Shown here: positions 28,677-36,739 of the stretch, one piece after another | Position numbering within the stretch: the stretch's first letter is position 1 | How the letters are laid out: every line of letters begins with the position of its first letter | Source of the DNA: Crocinitomix sp. | GTDB taxonomy: Bacteria > Bacteroidota > Bacteroidia > Flavobacteriales_D > Crocinitomicaceae | Length of the DNA stretch: 42,039 nucleotides | Reading direction: 5' to 3' | Assembly (NCBI GenBank): GCA_023263555.1 | Contig: JALQVX010000020.1 | Span: forward strand, 1 to 42,039 | Notes under the pieces: model-generated | Told to the model about the DNA's origin: nothing | The model's database searches: none | Seen by the model: the letters and a program-made list of their open reading frames with translations, nothing else | Translations under genes and position numbers: made by a program

Positions 28677-30506
28677 TTATATTCTTACTCCAATTACTAA
28701 TATATCATCAACTTGTTCAAAAGAACCTTGCCATGTTCGCATTGTTTTTTCTAAATATTTTTGTTGTTCAGGCATTGACTTTTGGTGAACGGAAAGTAAG
28801 TGTTCTCTAAATCGATTGTATAAAAACTTTTTACCACGTTCTCCACCAAATTGGTCTGCATAGCCGTCACTGAATAAATAGATCACATCATTCTTTTGCA
28901 GTTTAACAGTGTGTTGTGTGTATTTTTTAGACCCTGGTTCAAAGGATCCAATCGCAAATTTATCTGCTTTAATAATGATGAATTCATTATCGCGGATAAC
29001 GTAAAGTGGATTGTTAGCGCCCGCATACTTCAGCTCTAGTGTCTCATAGTCAATCGAACAAATCGCAATGTCCATTCCATCCCGAATTTGATTTTCTTCG
29101 TGGCTTTTATTTAAGGAAAGACTAACGAATGTATTGAGATGATCTAAAATTTCAGCCGGTTGATTTTTATTGTGTTCGCGAGTTGAAGTGTTCAAGCCGT
29201 TGGCACCAACCAAACTCATAAATGCACCTGGTACACCATGTCCTGTGCAATCAACAGCCGCGAAAAAATTAAGGTTCTGCGACTTTTCAAACCAATAAAA
29301 ATCACCAGATACAATGTCTTTGGGTTTATAAAGCACAAATGAATCTGGGCATATGGTTTGAATGACTTCTTTTGGCGGTAGAATTGAATTTTGAAGTCGT
29401 TTTGCGTAACGAATACTTGCAGTGACAGCTTTGTAAAGATCTTCAAGTTTTAAGCGTTGACGTTCGTTTTCATCTCGTTGAAGAACTATCTCTTCCGTTC
29501 GTTCTTTCACTTTTTGTTCTAGAATACGTTCCGTTTCGGCTAATTCATCACGCATTTTAAGAAGGGCGTGTCCTAAGACATCTTCTTCGCTTAATGGTTT
29601 GTAGGGTGAATTGAAATTACTTTGTCCTACTTCTTTTGCGAAGTGGGTTGTCTTTTTCATCCCATCAACAAGGTCAACTACAGCTGCAGACATGTCTCCA
29701 ACTTCGTCGTTTCTTATTTCTATTTCTTCTTTAGGGAAAATCCCTTTTCCAAGTGAAAGTAGGACTTCACGCAAATTATTAACTGGTTTTACAATCGTGT
29801 TCGTTGTAAATACAGCGATAAATATGGCAAAAATAATCAGGGATCCTCCTAGCCACCAATACAATTGTAACGATTGAAATTTTGCGCGCGATTGTTCTGA
29901 TGATGTCCGATTGATTGATAAAGCATTTCCTTCTTTTCTAATCAAACTAATTTTAAGAAAATCTAGATTTCTATTAATACTATTGACGTTTTCACTGATC
30001 GTTCCATTTTGATCGACTAAGATCCGTGCAGAAAACAATGAAAATGGATCATCATAGCTGCTGATGTTTGGAAGTAGGTCCATTATTTGATGATAGTCGG
30101 TAAAAACCAATTCGTACTGCGATTTAATGGCATTGAAGATTTCAACATCTTCTTGATCACTCCATTTCTTGCTTATCTCCTCCAACTGTTGAAGTTTGTT
30201 TGGAATGGCCTCGTTAATGATGTCTTTAAAGCGCATTTTATGCTCCACATCATTTCTACTTTGATCACTTAACCATTGCGACGCCAACTGACGAGATTCT
30301 ACGGTCAGTGATTTTAAGGCAACAACGTATTCTTTTGATGGCGTTAATATATTGATGAGCTGGTTAGAAGTTTTGTCAAGCTCTTTGAATGTTTTGATTC
30401 CGTCATAAACAGCCCAAAATGTTCCACCAAAAACGATTATAATGAATAAAATCAGGACACCAAAACCGGTACCAATTTTCTTCCCTATGGTGAATCTAAA
30501 GCTCAT
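28677..30506 (-). CDS. HAMP-domain membrane SpoIIE/PP2C-type serine phosphatase
   Basis: Two TM helices flanking a helical sensor, HAMP region, coiled coil, SGDFYWFE...AAVDCTGHGVPGAFMSLVG...LFSDGYADQFGG...EQVDDILVIGVRI. Confidence 0.9.
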   Translation of the reverse strand: MSFRFTIGKKIGTGFGVLILFIIIVFGGTFWAVYDGIKTFKELDKTSNQLINILTPSKEYVVALKSLTVESRQLASQWLSDQSRNDVEHKMRFKDIINEAIPNKLQQLEEISKKWSDQEDVEIFNAIKSQYELVFTDYHQIMDLLPNISSYDDPFSLFSARILVDQNGTISENVNSINRNLDFLKISLIRKEGNALSINRTSSEQSRAKFQSLQLYWWLGGSLIIFAIFIAVFTTNTIVKPVNNLREVLLSLGKGIFPKEEIEIRNDEVGDMSAAVVDLVDGMKKTTHFAKEVGQSNFNSPYKPLSEEDVLGHALLKMRDELAETERILEQKVKERTEEIVLQRDENERQRLKLEDLYKAVTASIRYAKRLQNSILPPKEVIQTICPDSFVLYKPKDIVSGDFYWFEKSQNLNFFAAVDCTGHGVPGAFMSLVGANGLNTSTREHNKNQPAEILDHLNTFVSLSLNKSHEENQIRDGMDIAICSIDYETLELKYAGANNPLYVIRDNEFIIIKADKFAIGSFEPGSKKYTQHTVKLQKNDVIYLFSDGYADQFGGERGKKFLYNRFREHLLSVHQKSMPEQQKYLEKTMRTWQGSFEQVDDILVIGVRI

Positions 30507-30527
30507 ATTCTTGTTGCTTTATTCGAG

Positions 30528-31535
30528 TTATTCGTCTTGTAAACGGTGTAACTCGTTTTTATACTTTTCGGCTTCTGCGCTATCAGGCAAAGTCACGGTG
30601 TAAATACGGATCAATATTTTCAGGTTTTCCTGATCTGTCGGGTCCTTTTTATACGTGTCTAAATAACTTGAAATGTAGTATAAATCGACAACTGTCTGAT
30701 AAATCAAGTATTCTGTTTCATTATTAAGGCCGTAGTAACAGCCCATGAGTGCTATTTTTACATTGATATCGTCAGCGTTAAGTCGTTCACATGTTTTTAA
30801 GAACGGTATCGCTTTTAAAAAGGCTTCTTCTGCTCTTTTTTGATTCATAATCAATTGCTCAATTGTAATTTCAGGATCAACACTTGTTATATAATCAACT
30901 GCAATACTGTAGTAAACTATTCCGATATTATAATTTGCTTGATAGTGTAGGCTATCAATCGCAATCGTTTTTAAACAATAGAAGATGGATTTCTCTCTAA
31001 GTTCTGCTTTTTTGCTCAGTTCAAAATCTTCTGCTTTATTGAGATATTCAACGCCCATTGCATTGTAAAACTCTGTATCTTTTTGATCAAAATTGTAAGC
31101 TGGATCAACCAAAGTGGAATAATGTTTTTTATATGTGTTGTAAGACTGTTCTGCTTTGTCAAATTCTATTTCTTCTGTCAAAAGTGTGACAGCATCATTA
31201 TAATAAAGCAGCACGGTACGTTTTAGATACTCATTAATTTTTGCAGTATAAATACCTGTGCTATCCAGTTTTTTCGCATGAACAAAGGATTCCATAGCAA
31301 TACCTCTGTAATAGAGTTGATCATCATCAGCAATGCTGCGATAAATTAAACCTCTTAATTGCCATGTTTGAGAATCAAAACGTTCTGAACTACTGACAGC
31401 AGAGTCAATGGCTACTTTAGCTTCTTCAAACTTTTGATTTTTATAAAGTTCATAAGCCGTACCTGTCCATTGACTGTAAGCTTGGTTAAAGCTTAAGCCA
31501 ATCACAATTAGCGATATGTATTTTATAAATCTCAT
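30528..31535 (-). CDS. Exported TPR-like protein
   Basis: Signal peptide MRFIKYISLIVIGLSFNQAYS; helical repeats such as AYELYKNQKFEEAKVAIDSAV. Confidence 0.75.
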   Translation of the reverse strand: MRFIKYISLIVIGLSFNQAYSQWTGTAYELYKNQKFEEAKVAIDSAVSSSERFDSQTWQLRGLIYRSIADDDQLYYRGIAMESFVHAKKLDSTGIYTAKINEYLKRTVLLYYNDAVTLLTEEIEFDKAEQSYNTYKKHYSTLVDPAYNFDQKDTEFYNAMGVEYLNKAEDFELSKKAELREKSIFYCLKTIAIDSLHYQANYNIGIVYYSIAVDYITSVDPEITIEQLIMNQKRAEEAFLKAIPFLKTCERLNADDINVKIALMGCYYGLNNETEYLIYQTVVDLYYISSYLDTYKKDPTDQENLKILIRIYTVTLPDSAEAEKYKNELHRLQDE

Positions 31536-32071
31536 TTTGTAACTTTCGCTGCAAGGTCAGCTAATTTGTCTGCGATAACTAATCTATGGTTTTTTGCGTT
31601 CGTTTTATTGATCTCGTATTTCTGTTGGTTGCCTTCTACAATAAAATTAATAATGGCTCCTTTCGCTAATGCTCCGTTTCGTTCTCCTACTAAAAGTGTA
31701 TTTTCTGTTAATAATGATCCTGACAAACTTGAAAGTTCATTCGTTCTTTCTTCTGTCACATAAAGTATATGGCAACCTTTAACTTCATCTTTATTTCTAT
31801 AATTCTTAACCACAATTTTTTGACTTCCAATGGATTTCCCAGAGTATTTTTTTATTAGTTCGTCATAAACGGCCGTTTTTTCACCATAAACACCAATGAC
31901 AAAATCACCTGTTCTTCGTTCAGCTGGCCATTCTACCAGCGTTGCAAAGGTATAGATGTACATTGCCTTAACGACAGAGCGCGTGTCAGTTATTTGATTA
32001 GAACGTGACGTAACACTGCTCAACCCTATCAAAAGGGTTAGTATCAGGGATATGTACGTTAATCTTTTCAA
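31532..32071 (-). CDS. YfiR/DUF4154-family exported protein
   Basis: VVKAMYIYTFATLVEWPAE...FVIGVYGE...GCHILYVTEE...TLLVGERNGALAKGAIINFIVEGNQQKYEINKTNA: typical YfiR/DUF4154 pattern, with signal peptide. Confidence 0.82.
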   Translation of the reverse strand: MKRLTYISLILTLLIGLSSVTSRSNQITDTRSVVKAMYIYTFATLVEWPAERRTGDFVIGVYGEKTAVYDELIKKYSGKSIGSQKIVVKNYRNKDEVKGCHILYVTEERTNELSSLSGSLLTENTLLVGERNGALAKGAIINFIVEGNQQKYEINKTNAKNHRLVIADKLADLAAKVTK

Positions 32072-32114
32072 AAAGTTCTATTTTGATATTTCGGTTAAGC
32101 TAAAAGCGTGCCAA

Positions 32115-32627
32115 TTATACGTTTGGTGCTCCAGGTTTAACATTTTGTATTGTTTCCAAATCGCGATCAAAAAGATATAATCCCGCTTTGTCATTACCGA
32201 TCATTTTTAATTTATCCAATATGTTGCGTGCTAGTGCCTCTTCTTCCAGTTGCTCGGCAACAAACCATTGCATAAAATTGTGTGTCGAATAATCTTTCTC
32301 TTCTAAACAAATATAAACCACTTCATTAATCATATTTGTAACCATTATTTCGTGCTCTAGCAATAACGTAAAAATATGTGTTAATGATTCAAATTCTTTT
32401 TGAGGAATGTCAATAGAAGGTATATCCGCTTTTCCACCACGCTCGTTAACGAACCGAACTAACTTAAGCATATGCGTTCGCTCTTCGTCTGAATGTTGAT
32501 ATAAAAAATTTGCTGTTCCATTAATACCCGCGTTCTCAGCCCATGAAGCCATGGCTAAATAGAGTTGAGATGATGTTGCTTCGGCCTTAATTTGTTTGTT
32601 TAATATGTTTTCGATTCGTGTATTCAA
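32115..32627 (-). CDS. Ferritin
   Basis: LNKQIKAEATSSQLYLAMASWAENAGINGTANFLYQHSDEERTHMLKLVRFVNERGG...NFMQWFVAEQLEEEALARNILDKL. Confidence 0.95.
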   Translation of the reverse strand: MNTRIENILNKQIKAEATSSQLYLAMASWAENAGINGTANFLYQHSDEERTHMLKLVRFVNERGGKADIPSIDIPQKEFESLTHIFTLLLEHEIMVTNMINEVVYICLEEKDYSTHNFMQWFVAEQLEEEALARNILDKLKMIGNDKAGLYLFDRDLETIQNVKPGAPNV

Positions 32628-32742
32628 TTTGTCTTACTTTAAATTAGATTTTACTCAAAGCCATAAAAATAATCTAAAAATTAGAACAAAGGGGGTTTAG
32701 ACCTAAATAATTCATAATTTTATATGGAATTTAAACTGCTGC

Positions 32743-34872
32743 ATGAGCAATAAAAACAAGAAGAGTAGACAAAAATTAAACGTACAGTTCCGTCAAGAAA
32801 TTGTTTCGTTTTTTGCCGAGAATCCTAGTGGAGGATATAATTATAAACAGATTGCTGCTTTTTTGGAAGTGACTGATAAAGCTTTAAGGAAGCTAATTTT
32901 CGAACTTTTACTGAATTTGAAAGAAGAGGGAATCTTGCGCGAAACGGAGCGTGGTAAGTTTAAATTTAATGGTGCACAATTGATAATTGAAGGTAAAGTT
33001 GATGTTGCCAAAAGGGGTGTTGGTTATATTATTTCTGATCAACTTGAGGAGGATTTAATGGTTCCCGTAAAGTATATGTCTCACATCATTCATGGTGATG
33101 TTGTGCGCGCTGAGGTGGTAAAATCCCGCGGTAGACTCAATGCTCAAGGACGAATTGTTGAGGTTTTGAACAGAGCCGAAAGAAGATTTGTTGGTACAAT
33201 TGATATTCAAAAGAAATATGCCTTCCTCATTCCTGATGACCCTAAAATTACGGTTGATATTTTTATCCCTAATGGGAAGACAAGAAAAGCCGAGAATGGG
33301 GATAAAGTGATCGGTCGTATTAGCGATTGGCCCGAAGATGCAAAGAATCCTTTTGGGGAAATTGTAGAGGTTTTAGGGGCAACTGACTCCAATGAAGTTC
33401 AAATGAAAGCTATTTTAGCTGGTCAGGGTATAAATTTTTCATTTCCTGATGAGGTGTTGGAAGAGGCGAATAAAATTAACGTTGAGTTGGATGTGGATGA
33501 AATCGGAAGAAGAAGGGATTTTAGATCCATTTTAACTTTTACAATTGATCCGGTTGATGCAAAAGATTTTGATGATGCGCTTTCAGTCGAATTTCTTGAA
33601 AATGGACTAACGAGAGTAGGTGTTCATATAGCAGACGTGGCTCATTATGTGAAGCCAGGCACCGCTTTAGATAAAGAAGCGATTGATCGTGGTAACTCCG
33701 TTTATTTGGTCGATCGTGTTATTCCAATGTTGCCCGAGCATCTTTCGAATGGTGTCTGTTCTTTACGCCCGAATGAGGAGAAATTCACTTTTTCGGCGGT
33801 ATTTGAGTTAACGAAAGAGGGTCAGGTTAAAAATGAATGGTTTGGAAAAACAGTAATTAATTCTGACCGTCGTTTTACTTACGAAGAAGCACAGGAAATT
33901 ATTGAGACGGGAAAGGGGGAATATGCTGAGGAAATACTTTGTATAGATGGTATTGCAAAAAAATTAAGAGCAGAGCGTTTAGCCTTGGGTGGTCTAGAAA
34001 TTGAAAGCGCGGAGGTGCGTTTTGAATTGGATGAAAATGGACTCCCAATAGGTGTTTACAAGAAAATAAGTAAAGACTCGAACAAATTAATTGAAGAATA
34101 CATGCTTCTTGCCAATAAAAGTGTTGGGAAGTTTGTTGGAGACCGAAAACGAAAAATGGTAATTCCCCTTATTTATAGGGTGCATGATAAACCAGATCGT
34201 GAAAAAGTTGAACAGTTTAGAGTTTTTGTTTCCAAGTTTGGTCGTGATTTCAAATTCAAGAATGATCATGATATTGCGTTACAAATGAATGAACTCTTCG
34301 GTGAAATGCGTGAAGATGCTAATTTCAATATGATTCAGCAAATGGCTATTAAGTCAATGGCGAAAGCAATATATGACACCGAAAATATTGGTCATTATGG
34401 TTTAGGTTTTGAGTATTACGCCCATTTTACATCTCCTATTCGTAGATACGCAGATTTAATGGTTCACCGAATTTTGTTTGAAACACTTGAAGGAAAGCAG
34501 AAACGCCACCCTCATCTAAGTGATATCGCTAATCATATATCAATTACTGAGCGCAGAGCTGTGGAAGCGGAAAGAGCGTCTAAGAAATATTTCCAAGCGC
34601 AATATTTACAAGATAAGATTGGTGAACGATTTACAGGTTTTATTACGGGAATTACCGATTGGGGAATGTATGTAGAAATGCATGAGAACCATTGTGAGGG
34701 CATGGTTACGCTAAAAAGTATGCGTGGTGACCGTTTTGTGTTTGATGAAAAAGAGTATGCAGTGATTGGTCAAAGAACAGGTGAATCTTATACCGTTGGG
34801 GACCCTGTAGAAGTTGTTTTATCTCGCGTTAGTTTAGTCAAGAAGCAAATAGATCTTGAATTGATAGACTAG
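32743..34872 (+). CDS. rnr: Ribonuclease R
   Basis: TIDPVDAKDFDDALSVEFLENGLTRVGVHIADVAHYVKPGTALDKEAIDRGNSVYLVDRVIPMLPEHLSNGVCSL...YAHFTSPIRRYADLMVHRIL, C-terminal S1 domain. Confidence 0.96.
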   Translation: MSNKNKKSRQKLNVQFRQEIVSFFAENPSGGYNYKQIAAFLEVTDKALRKLIFELLLNLKEEGILRETERGKFKFNGAQLIIEGKVDVAKRGVGYIISDQLEEDLMVPVKYMSHIIHGDVVRAEVVKSRGRLNAQGRIVEVLNRAERRFVGTIDIQKKYAFLIPDDPKITVDIFIPNGKTRKAENGDKVIGRISDWPEDAKNPFGEIVEVLGATDSNEVQMKAILAGQGINFSFPDEVLEEANKINVELDVDEIGRRRDFRSILTFTIDPVDAKDFDDALSVEFLENGLTRVGVHIADVAHYVKPGTALDKEAIDRGNSVYLVDRVIPMLPEHLSNGVCSLRPNEEKFTFSAVFELTKEGQVKNEWFGKTVINSDRRFTYEEAQEIIETGKGEYAEEILCIDGIAKKLRAERLALGGLEIESAEVRFELDENGLPIGVYKKISKDSNKLIEEYMLLANKSVGKFVGDRKRKMVIPLIYRVHDKPDREKVEQFRVFVSKFGRDFKFKNDHDIALQMNELFGEMREDANFNMIQQMAIKSMAKAIYDTENIGHYGLGFEYYAHFTSPIRRYADLMVHRILFETLEGKQKRHPHLSDIANHISITERRAVEAERASKKYFQAQYLQDKIGERFTGFITGITDWGMYVEMHENHCEGMVTLKSMRGDRFVFDEKEYAVIGQRTGESYTVGDPVEVVLSRVSLVKKQIDLELID

Positions 34873-34902
34873 ATGGTCCGGAAAGCAATGCGTTTATATT
34901 AA

Positions 34903-35607
34903 CTATTTCTTCTTCTTCTTTTTGAAGAGTTTTGAGGGTAAACTATATCCGTATTGAACCATGTATATATGGTTGATTTGCTGCGTCGAGCCAAAATCTT
35001 TTTCGTAGATATATTTTAATGAAATTTCATGTCTTGCCGGAAGGTCTAAGTCCAGTCCGGCATATAATCGATAAGCACTTATACCTTGTGCTTTGATCGG
35101 ATTAAATGATTTGAATAATTCATATCCAACACGTGGAAGAAAGCGTTTAAATGCGTCGTTTTTATAATCCAGCTCAAGTTTTAGTCGGAACATGTTTTCT
35201 GTATCCGGAAAGATGAGATTGTTGATGATGGTTAAACGGTCAAAACTATACTGATAACGTGCCCTAGCTTTAAATTTAAAACCAAGGTCGGTTATTTTTT
35301 TGTCATATGAAAGGTTTAAACAAATCCGATTATCTCCTAAATAATAGGTGTCTCTGTTTCTGCGCGAATAGCGATAAGTTGTTCCAATTTCTAAATTTTT
35401 AATCAGTTCATAATCAATCGAAAGCTCGTTATAATAGGTTTTGATACGTGTTGCATTTTGGTTAAAACGAGTTTGCGTTTCATATTTTAATGACAATTTT
35501 TTATTGATGTCAGCTTTTACCGCAGCACCAAGCCATAATTCGGCATCAACTTGTTGTGAAAAAGCAGTACCACTTAGGATTGAGAGAACAACAAGTATTT
35601 TTTTCAT
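34903..35607 (-). CDS. DUF2490-like outer-membrane beta-barrel protein
   Basis: Signal peptide; AELWLGAAVKADINKKLSLKYETQTRF...RYQYSFD...; beta-barrel pattern. Confidence 0.72.
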   Translation of the reverse strand: MKKILVVLSILSGTAFSQQVDAELWLGAAVKADINKKLSLKYETQTRFNQNATRIKTYYNELSIDYELIKNLEIGTTYRYSRRNRDTYYLGDNRICLNLSYDKKITDLGFKFKARARYQYSFDRLTIINNLIFPDTENMFRLKLELDYKNDAFKRFLPRVGYELFKSFNPIKAQGISAYRLYAGLDLDLPARHEISLKYIYEKDFGSTQQINHIYMVQYGYSLPSKLFKKKKKK

Positions 35608-35999
35608 TATTCGTAAATTACAAGATCTTCAATTGAAATGAGTTGTTTCTTTTCTGTGATTTCAACTGTTTTTGAAATCACTTCTTGGCCACTTGGACAG
35701 GCATCACATTTAGAGTATGAGAAAAGGGTGTATTTTCCAAGCGTCAAATTATTGAACACATAGGAGCCATCATAACTTGTTGCAAATTTATCGTTATACG
35801 TCGCGTTAGACTCGCCGTATATAATAAATACATCTTGATCCATGGCGTAGTATTCACCAACCGTATCTCCCGCAGCATTTAAATTGATCACATACAACTT
35901 GCCTTCAATAGAAGAGGTGCCTCCTTCTCCTTCAGTTTTATTACAAGAAATAATTGTTGTGACAAGGGTAAGTGCCAGAAAAAGTTTCGCTAATTTCAT
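35607..35999 (-). CDS. Putative lipoprotein with carboxypeptidase-regulatory-like fold
   Basis: LALTLVTTIISCNK lipobox; SYDGSYVFNNLTLGKYTLFSYSKC. TAATG overlap with the downstream barrel gene. Confidence 0.68.
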   Translation of the reverse strand: MKLAKLFLALTLVTTIISCNKTEGEGGTSSIEGKLYVINLNAAGDTVGEYYAMDQDVFIIYGESNATYNDKFATSYDGSYVFNNLTLGKYTLFSYSKCDACPSGQEVISKTVEITEKKQLISIEDLVIYE

Positions 36000-36153
36000 T
36001 TATGTAGTTAATATTAGTTAACGTGAATTTAATAATTTATTAATAACGAACGCCTCTAGTTCGCGTTTTTAAAAGTCATGCTCTCGCTTTATTACAATTG
36101 TAACGGTAAAACACCTATTTTTGATACAAAAAAAAGTATATTTTATTTAAAGT

Positions 36154-36360
36154 GTGAATCAATTCGAAGACAAAAAAGTCAATCTAAAACAATTTAAAGG
36201 ACATCAGAGGAGATTTCCTTGGGCCATGTTCGTTCGCGTTTTTGTTGCGTTTGCCACCATTACTATGATTTGGTACTTAATGAAATGGACAAAAGAGCTT
36301 GCTGACAAAAGAGCTGGTGAAGAAAAGGATCATTCGATTGAAATAGAATACAATCCTTAA
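36154..36360 (+). CDS. Small single-TM hypothetical protein
   Basis: GTG start; MNQFEDKKVNLKQFKGHQRRFPWAMFVRVFVAFATITMIWYLMKWTKELADKRAGEEK; ends exactly against the convergent gene. Confidence 0.55.
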   Translation: MNQFEDKKVNLKQFKGHQRRFPWAMFVRVFVAFATITMIWYLMKWTKELADKRAGEEKDHSIEIEYNP

Positions 36361-36695
36361 TATTGAACCTGCAAAGTACCTTGACGCGTCTCAATTGTTC
36401 CGTCCGGTTTTTCGAGTTCGACAAATACAAAATAGGTACCCGCCACAACTTTAATACCCGCATGGGTATAGGCGTCCCATGTTCCATTCAATCCATAAAA
36501 ACGATAAACAGGTTGTCCATATCTATTCATAATCGTACATGTCAACGCTACATAACCTGTCGCTCGAATTGAAAAAATATCATTGATGTCGTCGTTGTTT
36601 GGCGTAATGATATTCGGAATAAGAACGTCATCCTGAGACCAAATTTTTGGGGCACTCAGGAGCAATAATAAAAATATGATACTTAAGCGTTTCAT
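36357..36695 (-). CDS. Stand-alone CHU_C / gliding-motility-associated C-terminal domain protein
   Basis: Signal peptide then DDVLIPNIITPNNDDINDIFSIRATGYVALTCTIMNRYGQPVYRFYGLNGTWDAYTHAGIKVVAGTYFVFVELEKPDGTIETRQGTLQVQY. Confidence 0.85.
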   Translation of the reverse strand: MKRLSIIFLLLLLSAPKIWSQDDVLIPNIITPNNDDINDIFSIRATGYVALTCTIMNRYGQPVYRFYGLNGTWDAYTHAGIKVVAGTYFVFVELEKPDGTIETRQGTLQVQY

Positions 36696-36739
36696 GTTTA
36701 TTGTTCGAAGATATTAAAATTGCTCCAATTAATCATTAT

